Shown piece after piece: positions 45,300 to 52,588 of a DNA stretch of 64,000 nt. Numbering within the stretch: the first letter of the stretch is position 1; every line of letters starts with the position of its first letter. The notes under the pieces were generated by a model. The model made no database searches and was not told the DNA's origin. It saw only the letters and a program-made list of their open reading frames with translations. The translations under genes were made by a program, and so were the position numbers. The DNA comes from Paenibacillus sp. 598K (GTDB lineage: Bacteria > Bacillota > Bacilli > Paenibacillales > Paenibacillaceae), in assembly GCF_003851045.1 (NCBI RefSeq), contig NZ_BFBX01000083.1, positions 1 to 64,000 on the forward strand, given 5' to 3'.

Positions 45300-45328
45300 A
45301 TTATAGCCTGCTTTTTTGGTTTTGGCAA
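45300..45328 (-). promoter_or_regulatory. SigA-type promoter of the CDF gene
   Basis: On the minus strand, TTGCCA, 17 bases, then TATAAT. The operator at 45270-45289 lies just past the expected start site. Confidence 0.7.
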
Positions 45329-45438
45329 CAGGTGTTTTGTTGTTGGTGTCGTTTGGTACGGAAGACATGGTCCGGTCCGGTTGTCCATCCCAGCTGGCTA
45401 TTGTCAGCAAGCCGATACACCTGTACCTTCAGTCGCAA

Positions 45439-45472
45439 GACAGCAGCCGGAGCGGTTGCTCCGGCTGCTGTC
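45439..45472. terminator. Terminator hairpin downstream of apbE
   Basis: GACAGCAGCCGGAGC and GCTCCGGCTGCTGTC form a perfect 15-bp stem with a 4-base loop. It lies 38 bases past the stop of the minus-strand apbE-like gene. There is no strong T-run. Confidence 0.75.
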
Positions 45473-45510
45473 AGCTGCGTGTAGAGGTGGTCTATGGCGC
45501 TCTGGGAGCG

Positions 45511-46581
45511 CTAAGGCGTCGCCGTTGGTCGTTCCGCCAACGTGTAATCCTCATGCGTGAGCTGGAACCGTCCGTCCAGCCCCGAGGTTACGATGACCTG
45601 GTTATCCTCCGTGACGAAGATCGCTTCGACGCCATCCCACTGCTCTATAAATGCGACCCCCTCCTCCAGACCCATTCCGAACACCGAGGTGGACAGTCCG
45701 TCTGCGATCATCGATTGATCTGTGACGATCGAGACGCTGAGCAGATTTTTGCGGAACGGGTAGCCTGTCGCGGAGTCGAGCAGATGGTGATACACTTGAC
45801 CGTCTGCCTTGAAGAATCGTTCGTAGACGCCGGAGGTGACGATCGTCTTGTCGATGACCTGTAGCGTGCCCAGATAAGCGCCGCGTTGCTCCGCCGGGTC
45901 CTGGATGCCGATCGACCACGGCGAGCCGTCCAGCTTTGCGCCGAGCGCGAGCAGATTGCCGCCGAGATCGATGAGGGCGCTCTTCATCCCTTCCGAGCGC
46001 AGGTATTCGGCGATCACATCTGCGGCGTAGCCCTTGCCGATCGCACCCAGATCAAGACTCATGCCCGTCCGGGCGAGCCCGATCTTGCGCTCTTGCGGAT
46101 ACAACGCGACGTCTTCATAGTCGATCAGAGCGAGCGCCTCGGCGATGTGCTCCTTGGACGGGACGCTGTCGCCGCCGTTGCCGATCGCCCACAGGTCGAC
46201 GAGGGGGCCAATCGCCGGATTGAACCGGCCCCCTGATTTTTTGGCGAATTGCAACGCCTCCTCGACGACGCGGTAGGTCTCCGCCGATACAGCAACTGGC
46301 TGGATGCCGGCTTGACGGTTGACCTGATCGATCTCGCTGTCCGCCAGCTGGCGACTCAACTGTCGGTCGATCGTCTCCAGCAGCTCGCCGATCCGATCGA
46401 ATCGGGCCTCGGTCATCCCCTCGTCGAAGACGCGGATCGTAATAATCGTGCTGAACAAGAAGTAAGTTCGAGATACGGGCTGCTGATCCTGTCCGGCCGC
46501 AGATTCCCGCCCGCAGCCGATAGCTGGCAGGAGGAGCAGCAGCGAGAGGAACAGAGCGATAGGGCGGCGATGACGGATCAT
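45511..46581 (-). CDS. apbE: FAD:protein FMN transferase lipoprotein, ApbE/FmnB
   Basis: A 356-residue extracytoplasmic lipoprotein (signal peptide ending AIGC, Cys23) of the ApbE family. These enzymes use FAD and Mg2+ to attach FMN covalently to Ser/Thr of target proteins. Family signatures are RTYFLFSTIITIRVFDEG at the start of the mature domain, LDLGAIGKGYAADVIAEYL in the middle, ALIDLGGNLLALG, and SMIADGLSTSVFGMG near the C-terminus. GGAGGGA precedes the ATG; an ATG five codons upstream contains that ribosome site. It is divergent from the EetA-type gene. The natural substrate here is the two-domain FMN lipoprotein at 54497. In Listeria the equivalent is FmnB (known). Confidence 0.93.
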   Translation of the reverse strand: MIRHRRPIALFLSLLLLLPAIGCGRESAAGQDQQPVSRTYFLFSTIITIRVFDEGMTEARFDRIGELLETIDRQLSRQLADSEIDQVNRQAGIQPVAVSAETYRVVEEALQFAKKSGGRFNPAIGPLVDLWAIGNGGDSVPSKEHIAEALALIDYEDVALYPQERKIGLARTGMSLDLGAIGKGYAADVIAEYLRSEGMKSALIDLGGNLLALGAKLDGSPWSIGIQDPAEQRGAYLGTLQVIDKTIVTSGVYERFFKADGQVYHHLLDSATGYPFRKNLLSVSIVTDQSMIADGLSTSVFGMGLEEGVAFIEQWDGVEAIFVTEDNQVIVTSGLDGRFQLTHEDYTLAERPTATP

Positions 46582-46651
46582 GGGATATCCCTCCATAGCG
46601 ATTTGTTACCATCGTAACAGATGTCGCAAGCCGCTCCTGTGAGATATGTCA

Positions 46652-46669
46652 TTGTGAATAAATTCACGA
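46652..46669. promoter_or_regulatory. Rex- or FNR-type redox operator between apbE and eetA
   Basis: TTGTGAATAAATTCACGA matches the Rex consensus TTGTGAA-N4-TTCACAA at all but one position, and also TGTGA-N6-TCAC of CRP/FNR proteins. Its first half overlaps the -35 of the eetA promoter, which favours repression. Confidence 0.6.
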
Positions 46670-46680
46670 ACGGACATAAT
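46652..46680 (+). promoter_or_regulatory. Promoter of the eetA-eetB-ecf operon
   Basis: TTGTGA, 17 bases, then CATAAT, 33 bases before the eetA start. The -35 is part of the redox palindrome. Confidence 0.5.
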
Positions 46681-46713
46681 GGAGTCAGCAACAAAGAAGT
46701 GGGGGGATGAGTT

Positions 46714-47094
46714 ATGCGCAGACGGGGAGACCGCTGGCTGCTGGCGGTGTTGGCCATTGTAGGCGTATGGATGGGCGTGCAGTTGTTCGGGGCCGATGCT
46801 GCAGAGGGCGCTGCCGTCCGTATCGAGGTGGATGGAGAGCTATTCGAGACCGTGCCGCTCACAGGCAACGAAGTGCGTCGGATCGAGCTGCCGACCCGCT
46901 ATGGACATAATGTACTGGAGATTTCCGCCGATGGCGTGAAGATGGTGGAGGCCGACTGTCCAGACGGCTTGTGCCTGCTTATGAAACGCATCCTGCACGA
47001 GGGAGAACGCATCGTATGTTTGCCGCATCGCGTCTTCGTGGAGATCGTGGGCAGTATGGACGGGGGAGGCGGAGTCGATGCCGTGGTCCAATGA
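46714..47094 (+). CDS. eetA: NusG domain II protein, EetA type
   Basis: A 126-residue protein with an N-terminal membrane anchor (WLLAVLAIVGVWMGVQLF) and an extracytoplasmic NusG-II-like beta domain. It shows the characteristic cysteine pattern DCPDGLCLLMKRILHEGERI followed by VCLPHRVFVEIVG. In Listeria a protein of this family (EetA) is needed for flavin-based extracellular electron transfer, with unknown biochemical role. GGGGGG precedes the ATG. It overlaps the Gx-family gene by 17 bases and lies divergent from apbE, as expected for an EET locus. Confidence 0.87.
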   Translation: MRRRGDRWLLAVLAIVGVWMGVQLFGADAAEGAAVRIEVDGELFETVPLTGNEVRRIELPTRYGHNVLEISADGVKMVEADCPDGLCLLMKRILHEGERIVCLPHRVFVEIVGSMDGGGGVDAVVQ

Positions 47095-47623
47095 TCCGCA
47101 AGCGTTGCGTCGGCTAACCGTAATCGCGATCCTGGCGTCGCTGGCGGTCGTGCTTGGCATCGTCGAGGCGATGATTCCGTTTGCCGTAGCCGTGCCGGGG
47201 GCAAAGCTGGGATTGGGCAATATCGTCGTCCTCGTCTGCCTTCTGTTCTTCGGCGGTCGCGATACGCTGATGCTGCTCATCGTCAAGACGCTGCTGACCG
47301 CCTTTATCCTCGGCAGCTTCTCGACCTTCCTGTTCAGCATCCTGGGGGCGCTAGCGAGCTTCCTGGCGATGCTGGCGATGCTGCGGCTCGGACGCGGCAG
47401 CTTCAGTCTGATCTCGATCAGCATCGTCGGCGGCATCTGTCACAATCTGGGGCAGCTGACGGCTGCGTCTTGGGTGCTGGGGACGACCAAGATCTTCTAT
47501 TACTTGCCCTTCCTGCTGGCGGCCGGCATCGCGACCGGCGTCGTCGTCGGCATCGCCGCCGGGCATCTCGGCGCGGCGATGTCGCGGAGCGGCTGGTTCC
47601 GACCGATCCGCGACATCATGTGA
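47078..47623 (+). CDS. eetB: Gx transporter family membrane protein, EetB type
   Basis: A 181-residue membrane protein with about five to six helices, in the family often annotated heptaprenyl diphosphate synthase component I or Gx transporter. Segments VPGAKLGLGNIVVLVCLLFF and GGICHNLGQLTAASWVLGTT are typical. The fold resembles ECF S-components, and the gene is followed directly by EcfA1, EcfA2 and EcfT genes, so it may be the substrate-binding subunit of that transporter (inference). In Listeria it corresponds to EetB. GGGGGAGG precedes the ATG inside the eetA gene. Confidence 0.87.
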   Translation: MPWSNDPQALRRLTVIAILASLAVVLGIVEAMIPFAVAVPGAKLGLGNIVVLVCLLFFGGRDTLMLLIVKTLLTAFILGSFSTFLFSILGALASFLAMLAMLRLGRGSFSLISISIVGGICHNLGQLTAASWVLGTTKIFYYLPFLLAAGIATGVVVGIAAGHLGAAMSRSGWFRPIRDIM

Positions 47624-47638
47624 GAGGAGGAGAGAGCG

Positions 47639-48529
47639 ATGGATAACACACGACGGATGGAGGAGCCCCCCGCATTGTGGCTGGAACATGTCTCCAGCAG
47701 GCGAGGCGCGGAGGAGAGTCTTGCCATCGACGATATATCGTTGACAGTGCCGCGCGGTCAATGGGTCTGCGTGGCGGGCGCCAACGGCTCAGGCAAGTCG
47801 ACGCTGGTCCGTCTCATCAACGGGCTGCAGCCCTGCTGCGACGGCATCATCACTGTGGGCGGCCATGTGCTGGGTCCGGATACGTTATGGGACATCCGCT
47901 GCCAGGTCGGCATGGTCTTCCCGCAGCCTGATGACCAATTCGTCGGCCTGACGGTGGCCGATGACCTTGCCTTCGGACTGGAGAATCAATGCCTGCCAAC
48001 CGAAGAGATCCATCAGCGCATCTGGCAGGCTGCCACGCAGCTGGATATCTCGCATCTGCTCGATCGCCATCCCGGGACGCTCTCGGGCGGGCAAAAGCAG
48101 CGGGTCGCCCTGGCAGCGATCATCGCGATCAACCCGGAGATCCTCATCCTCGATGAGGCGACCTCAATGCTGGACGCAGTCTCGCGTGCCGAACTGCTCG
48201 GCTGGCTGCGACGCATCCGGCGGGCTGGACGCCATACGATCATCACGGTGACGCATGATATCGAGGAGATGGCGGCAGCCGATCGACTGATCGTCCTGCA
48301 GGACGGCCGGATCGTCGCCGATGGCCCGCCTGCCGAGCTGCTGCGCAACGAAGCGATGCTGCGCGAGCAATGTCTCGAGCTGCCGTATGCGCTAGCGCTG
48401 TGCCGGGAGCTGCGTTCGCTGGGATGGCCGATCGAGGAATCGATGACAGAAGAGGAAGCGGTGAATGCGATATGGACTTATTATTCGAGCATGTCTCGTA
48501 CCGATATCCGGATGGAGCAGGCCTTGTAG
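47639..48529 (+). CDS. ecfA1: ECF transporter ATPase, EcfA1 type
   Basis: A 296-residue ATP-binding subunit of an energy-coupling factor transporter. Walker A is GANGSGKST (residues 47-55), the Q-loop region VGMVFPQPDDQF, the signature LSGGQKQR, Walker B EILILDEAT and the H-loop TVTHD are all intact. GAGAGGAGGAG precedes the ATG. The 3' end overlaps the EcfA2 gene by 58 bases. The operon eetA-eetB-ecfA1-ecfA2-ecfT suggests a dedicated ECF module, in EET loci thought to supply flavin to the outer face. Confidence 0.92.
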   Translation: MDNTRRMEEPPALWLEHVSSRRGAEESLAIDDISLTVPRGQWVCVAGANGSGKSTLVRLINGLQPCCDGIITVGGHVLGPDTLWDIRCQVGMVFPQPDDQFVGLTVADDLAFGLENQCLPTEEIHQRIWQAATQLDISHLLDRHPGTLSGGQKQRVALAAIIAINPEILILDEATSMLDAVSRAELLGWLRRIRRAGRHTIITVTHDIEEMAAADRLIVLQDGRIVADGPPAELLRNEAMLREQCLELPYALALCRELRSLGWPIEESMTEEEAVNAIWTYYSSMSRTDIRMEQAL

Positions 48530-49338
48530 ATGTCAATCTGCGCATCCGGGCAGGTGTCATGACAGCGATCCTGGGCGCTCCGGGCTCCGGCAAGTCGACG
48601 TTGCTCCAGCATATGAACGGCCTGCTGCTGCCTAATAGCGGCGAAGTACGGATCGGCGAGACGCGTCTCCATGCTGGCAGCGGCCATAGCGAGCGATCGG
48701 CGTTGCGCAGACGGGTCGGTCTGGTATTCCAGTATCCCGAGCAACAGCTGTTCGAGGAGACGGTGGCGCAGGATCTGCGCTTCGGCCCATTGAACTTCGG
48801 TCAGGCCGAGGCGGAGGCGGAGGCTTCGGCGGAGCGGGCAGCGCACCAGATGGGACTCGACGCGACGCTCCTGGCGAGGAGTCCGTGGCAGCTCAGCTCG
48901 GGCGAGCGACGGCGTGCGGCGGTGGCCGCTGTCCTGGCCTCGGACCCGGAGATCATCGTGCTGGATGAACCGACAGCCTCGCTTGATGCCGCAGGCCGTC
49001 GCGAGCTGATGTCACTGCTGGGCGCGATGTGTCGCGACGAGGGCAAGACGATCGTCATCGCGACGCACCGGATCGAGGAGGTGGCGCCGTATGCCGCGGA
49101 TTATGCTGTACTTCATGAGGGTGGTGTGCTGTATGCTGGCGACGGCGCTTCGCTCATGCAGCGTCCGGATGTCCTGGAGCAGGCAGGTGTGCTGGTGCCG
49201 CCAGGCTCGAGCCTCGCAAGCTCGCTGACGAAGCTGACTGGCGATCAGATGCCCGGATTGTGCCCGGAGCCTGCGCAGCTGGCGCGAGCGCTCCATGAGT
49301 CATTGCAGAGGAGGCGGATGACATGCGGCAACGGATGA
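48472..49338 (+). CDS. ecfA2: ECF transporter ATPase, EcfA2 type
   Basis: A 288-residue second ATPase subunit. Walker A is GAPGSGKST (residues 35-43), QYPEQQLFEETV follows, the signature is degenerate (LSSGERRR rather than LSGGQ), and Walker B is EIIVLDEPTAS with an intact H-loop TH. The frame is open upstream to 48370, but MDLLFEHVSYRYPDG is the normal start of this family, with AGAGGAAGCGG upstream. It overlaps ecfT by 16 bases, indicating coupled translation of the module. Confidence 0.92.
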   Translation: MDLLFEHVSYRYPDGAGLVDVNLRIRAGVMTAILGAPGSGKSTLLQHMNGLLLPNSGEVRIGETRLHAGSGHSERSALRRRVGLVFQYPEQQLFEETVAQDLRFGPLNFGQAEAEAEASAERAAHQMGLDATLLARSPWQLSSGERRRAAVAAVLASDPEIIVLDEPTASLDAAGRRELMSLLGAMCRDEGKTIVIATHRIEEVAPYAADYAVLHEGGVLYAGDGASLMQRPDVLEQAGVLVPPGSSLASSLTKLTGDQMPGLCPEPAQLARALHESLQRRRMTCGNG

Positions 49339-50114
49339 TGATCGGCCGGTATATCGCCGGGGATTCCTGGATGCATGGGCTCGACCCGCGCGCCAAGATT
49401 GTGGCGATGCCTTTATTTATGATCGCCGTGTTTCTGGTAGACGGTTATATCGCCGCAGGAGCGCTGCTTTTGTTCACGGTCGCGCTGCTACGCTTTAGCG
49501 GGATCGGCCTGCGGCCGTTCGCCAGAGCGGTGCGGCCGCTTTTGTTTCTGCTACTGTTCATATTCCTGTTCCACTTGCTCTTTAGCCCCGGCGGGTCGAA
49601 GTGGCTGCAGCTCGGCTCGTTCGCACTTTACAGCGGCGGCTTGGAACGGGGCATCGTCGCCGCCGGGCGAATGGTGCTGTTCATCGTATTCGCCGCTGCG
49701 CTGACGTTCACTACGCCGCCGGATCAGCTGGCGCAAGGGCTCGGCAGCGTACTCTCGCCGCTGCGCCGACTGCGCGTGCCGACCGATCGCCTGGCTTTGA
49801 TGCTGGGCATCGCCCTGCGGTTCGTGCCGACGCTGTTCGACGAGGCGGAGCGTATATGGCGAGCACAGGTGTCTCGCGGACTCGATCTGCGCTCCGGCTC
49901 GCTGCTGCGCAGAGCTCGCTTGCTCATCGCCTTGCTGATCCCGGTATGTGCGGGGGCGATCCGCCGGGCGCTAGCGTTGGCCGATGCGATGGAGTCGCGA
50001 GGCTATCGGATCGGCGCGCCTCGCACCTCGTATCGCACGTTCGGCTGGGGAGCTGCGGACACTGGCTTCGTCCTGTTGCTGCTCGTGCCGATCGTCGCTG
50101 TAGCGTTTGTGTAG
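49323..50114 (+). CDS. ecfT: ECF transporter transmembrane subunit, EcfT/CbiQ type
   Basis: A 263-residue membrane scaffold subunit with five to six helices and two ATPase-contact motifs ending in Arg-Gly (WRAQVSRGLDLR and ADAMESRGYR). The start MRQRMMIGRYIAGDSWMHGL and DPRAKI match EcfT proteins. GAGGAGG precedes the ATG. It is last in the operon; a hairpin at 50129-50144 and a terminator at 50341 follow. Confidence 0.92.
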   Translation: MRQRMMIGRYIAGDSWMHGLDPRAKIVAMPLFMIAVFLVDGYIAAGALLLFTVALLRFSGIGLRPFARAVRPLLFLLLFIFLFHLLFSPGGSKWLQLGSFALYSGGLERGIVAAGRMVLFIVFAAALTFTTPPDQLAQGLGSVLSPLRRLRVPTDRLALMLGIALRFVPTLFDEAERIWRAQVSRGLDLRSGSLLRRARLLIALLIPVCAGAIRRALALADAMESRGYRIGAPRTSYRTFGWGAADTGFVLLLLVPIVAVAFV

Positions 50115-50128
50115 GGAGGGTTCAGGCT

Positions 50129-50144
50129 GCCCTCAAAACAGGGC
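50129..50144 (+). other. Short hairpin after ecfT
   Basis: GCCCT/AGGGC stem with a CAAAAC loop, extendable by AGG/CCT, 15 bases after the ecfT stop codon. Confidence 0.5.
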
Positions 50145-50228
50145 CTATGGTCACGGGATCGATCTTCCGATCGCTGTTGTCCCCAGATTTCTTGGTTGTT
50201 AACCGCATTAGCGGTTTAATTCCGGGGA

Positions 50229-50305
50229 CTACACGCTTTCTGCAAGAAAGCGACTTCGTAAGCATAGACTACGCTTTCTGCAAGAAAGCGACTTCGTAAG
50301 CATAA
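50229..50305. repeat. Two tandem 38-bp units, each with a hairpin
   Basis: A 33-base stretch starting CGCTTTCTGCAAGAAAGCG begins at 50234 and again at 50272, identical apart from the flanks. Each holds the palindrome CGCTTTCT-GCA-AGAAAGCG. It looks like a dispersed intergenic element. Confidence 0.75.
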
Positions 50306-50340
50306 GCTTCGCTTCTACAGATTCGATCCCGTTGTTCCGA

Positions 50341-50369
50341 TCGCTGACCGATACTTGGTCAGCGATTTT
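50341..50369 (+). terminator. Rho-independent terminator of the eet-ecf operon
   Basis: TCGCTGACC and GGTCAGCGA form a perfect 9-bp stem with a 7-base loop, followed by TTTT. Confidence 0.85.
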
Positions 50370-50695
50370 GCGCGGGATTAGGGCGATGCTCGGCGGGCGG
50401 GCTAGATGAGGAAGCGGAGAAGGCGGGGGGCGTACTTTTGACATAGGTGTAAGGTATTAGTGCAGGAGAGAGCAAGTGATAGACAAAGTGCTGTGATTTC
50501 ACGTAATATAATACGCTGACGCAGCGATCTCCAGTGTACCTTTGTTCCTTTAATCGCTGCTGTCAATCAGATGGCATGCTGCATCCCAGACATAATGAAG
50601 CGCACGAACCGGCAGGGGGGAGGGTAACCCTGCGGCACGTGCGCCTTGCGTGGCGGTGTCTATCCATGTTGCCTATGCATCTGGCCAATGCTTAT
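50370..50695. other. Intergenic stretch without a supported gene
   Basis: A TATAAT at 50507-50512 and a nearby TTGACA at about 50437 are not at promoter spacing. Short frames here run into the 41-bp repeats and lack ribosome sites. Confidence 0.4.
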
Positions 50696-50830
50696 GGAGG
50701 TTCGATCATCATCGTATTGTCGTCCTCCCACATACTGGAGGTTCGACCATCATCGTATTGTCGTCCTCCCGCATACTGGAGGTTCGACCGCCATCATGCT
50801 GCCTTACCTGCGTACTGGAGGTTGTGCGCG
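50696..50830. repeat. 41-bp minisatellite with hairpin-forming units
   Basis: GGAGGTTCGA-type starts occur at 50696, 50737, 50778 and 50817 (spacings 41, 41, 39). Copies 1 and 2 are nearly identical, copy 3 is diverged and copy 4 is partial. Within a unit GGAGG..CGAC can pair with GTCG..CCTCC. It ends just past the 3' end of hepT. Confidence 0.8.
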
Positions 50831-50841
50831 TAGAGATCGCT

Positions 50842-51837
50842 TCAGTGTTCTGATGGAAGAAAGTAACGCGCCAGCACCTGCAGTTGCGGGCTAGCCGGAT
50901 GCCAGGCCAACTGGTCGGCCAAGTCCAACGCACGCTCGGAGTAGGCGGCGACCTGCGCATGGCAGCGGGCGATGGCAGAGCTGGCCGCGATCTGCGCGAT
51001 CACGTCGTCAAATGCTTGCGGATCCGCTTCCGGGCCAAGGGCACGGATGGATACCGACAGCTCCGGGTCCTCCAACGCGTAGAGAACAGGCAACGTAATG
51101 TTGCCGTTGCGCAGATCGGCTCCGGCCGGCTTGCCGAGCGATGCTTGCGGCGTTGTGAAGTCCAGCACATCGTCGCGGATTTGGAAGGCGAGGCCAAGCG
51201 CTTCGCCGAACTGGTACAGCAGTTCCGATGTGCGGTTATCCGCATTGCTCGCATCAGCTCCCGCTTGCAGGCACAATGCCAGCAGCAGGGCAGTTTTGCG
51301 TCTGGTCTTATCCAGGTAGAGCTCCATCGACAGATCGAAGTTGAAGCGGTTGTGCAGCTGATGGTACTCGCCGATGCAGAGCTCCGATACGTCGGCGAGC
51401 GGCTCGGAGCGGCGCTGCTGACTGGCGTCCGGCTCTCGCTCGGGGACGCCCTCGGTTGCCCACTCCATCACCCGCGCCATCATGTAATTGCCCGTCAGCA
51501 CCGCGGTTGGGATGTCGGTGAGCTTGTGCAGCGTCGGCGCGCCCCGGCGGCAGTCGGCTTCGTCGATAATATCGTCATGGATCAGCGAAGCCATGTGGAT
51601 GTATTCGGCGATTGCCGCCGCCTTCAGGACAGGGCGGCGGCGCATCAGCTTGCCGAAGCGGCTGCCGACGATGACCAGCAGCGGGCGCAGCCGCTTGCCC
51701 CCGGCATCGATCAGGTGAAGGACGCCGGAGCGGACGACAGAGTCGGCGTCCAACTCGCGATCGGTGAGGATGACCTCGCGCAGCGTCGTATCGATAACTT
51801 GCAGGTCGATGCCTAATTGCTCGTGCAGTTTTGCCAT
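50842..51837 (-). CDS. hepT: Polyprenyl diphosphate synthase catalytic subunit, HepT/DmkB type
   Basis: A 331-residue trans-polyprenyl synthase. It has GGKRLRP (47-53), the first Asp-rich motif DDIID (88-92) in LIHDDIIDEADCRRGAPTLH and the second DDVLD in FQIRDDVLDF. It elongates farnesyl diphosphate to a long-chain prenyl diphosphate for (demethyl)menaquinone. GGAGG precedes the ATG; an upstream in-frame start at 51888 is in repeat DNA. The partner HepS is encoded 262 bases upstream in the same direction, separated by the 74-bp repeats. In Listeria a synthase of this kind (DmkB) feeds the EET quinone pool. Confidence 0.9.
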   Translation of the reverse strand: MAKLHEQLGIDLQVIDTTLREVILTDRELDADSVVRSGVLHLIDAGGKRLRPLLVIVGSRFGKLMRRRPVLKAAAIAEYIHMASLIHDDIIDEADCRRGAPTLHKLTDIPTAVLTGNYMMARVMEWATEGVPEREPDASQQRRSEPLADVSELCIGEYHQLHNRFNFDLSMELYLDKTRRKTALLLALCLQAGADASNADNRTSELLYQFGEALGLAFQIRDDVLDFTTPQASLGKPAGADLRNGNITLPVLYALEDPELSVSIRALGPEADPQAFDDVIAQIAASSAIARCHAQVAAYSERALDLADQLAWHPASPQLQVLARYFLPSEH

Positions 51838-51864
51838 GGCTGGACGCCTCCTTTGTTGCTCCGG

Positions 51865-52172
51865 CTGCTCGCGCCGCTTAAGGCGCACGACTGTGCAGAA
51901 TGGCCGCGATCTCTCGCCGCCGCCTGCCTACCGCTCGAATGCCTGCGCGCCTTAGGCGCACTGTCTGTGCAGAACGGCGACGATCTCTCGCCGCCGCCTG
52001 CCTACCGCTCGAATGCCTGCGCGCCTTAGGCGCACTGTCTGTGCAAAACGGCGACGATCTCTCGCCGCCGTCTGCCTAGCGCTTGAATGCTCGCGCCGCT
52101 TAGGCGCACTGTCTGTTCAGATAAGCGGCGATCTCCCGCCGCTGCTCCGCATACAGCGCTTCGACCGGGCGG
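51865..52172. repeat. 74-bp tandem repeat duplicating the hepS 3' end
   Basis: CTTAGG-type landmarks recur at 51877 (CTTAAGG), 51951, 52025 and 52099, exactly 74 bases apart. The copy at 52099 is the real end of hepS (coding REIAAYLNRQCA plus stop, minus strand). The other three are non-coding copies in the hepS-hepT gap; one frame still reads RREIVAVLHRQCA plus stop. Each unit has a GCGCC-TTA-GGCGC-like palindrome. Confidence 0.85.
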
Positions 52173-52534
52173 CCTCGCAGCAGCTGCAGCTGCATCCGCT
52201 TCTGCAGCGGCGCGAGCAGCTGCAGGAGCTTCCACTCGCGGCGGCGGGACGCGAGGCGATACAGCAGGCCGCTCAGGTAGTCGCCGTCGAGGATGCTGCG
52301 CGTCAGCGAGGCATTGTCCCGGACCGCCAGCTGCGCATGCTTGAGGATCGCCAGCCGGATGAGGATGCAGCAGGCCAGGATGGTCACCTTGCGGCCATGC
52401 TCGAGGCCGCTTTGCTGCAAGATCGCCGAGATATCCGCCCACGGCACCGCATCGGCGGTGAGCGGGATATCGACCGACGGCTCCATCTGACTCTGCAACA
52501 GCCGGAGCGCTTCGTGGATCAGCAGGGTTGTCAT
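52100..52534 (-). CDS. hepS: Heptaprenyl diphosphate synthase component I-like protein (HepS)
   Basis: A 144-residue helical protein. SLTRSILDGDYLSGLLYRLA near the middle closely resembles the LTVLAGDYxSGxYYxLLA motif of the HepS/GerCA (HEPPP_synt_1) family, the non-catalytic subunit that sets chain length together with HepT. It is much shorter than the ~250 residues usual for HepS, lacking part of the C-terminal region. AAGGAG lies ten bases before the ATG; a GTG three codons upstream has poor spacing. It follows ndh2 by 54 bases. Its last ~25 codons have been duplicated downstream as a tandem repeat. Confidence 0.7.
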   Translation of the reverse strand: MTTLLIHEALRLLQSQMEPSVDIPLTADAVPWADISAILQQSGLEHGRKVTILACCILIRLAILKHAQLAVRDNASLTRSILDGDYLSGLLYRLASRRREWKLLQLLAPLQKRMQLQLLRGRPVEALYAEQRREIAAYLNRQCA

Positions 52535-52588
52535 CGTTCTCACACTCCTTGGCGGCCCGGGAAGGCCGGCATAGTCCAGTTAGATATC

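Noticed and set aside
48370-48471. N-terminal extension of EcfA2
   Set aside because: The extension is read inside ecfA1 in another frame; the family start and ribosome site are at 48472.
50534-50833. Open frames across the 41-bp repeats
   Set aside because: The unit is not a multiple of three and several frames stay open at once; no ribosome site and odd composition.
50696-52172. CRISPR array
   Set aside because: Both arrays are directly tandem, with no unique spacers and no cas genes.
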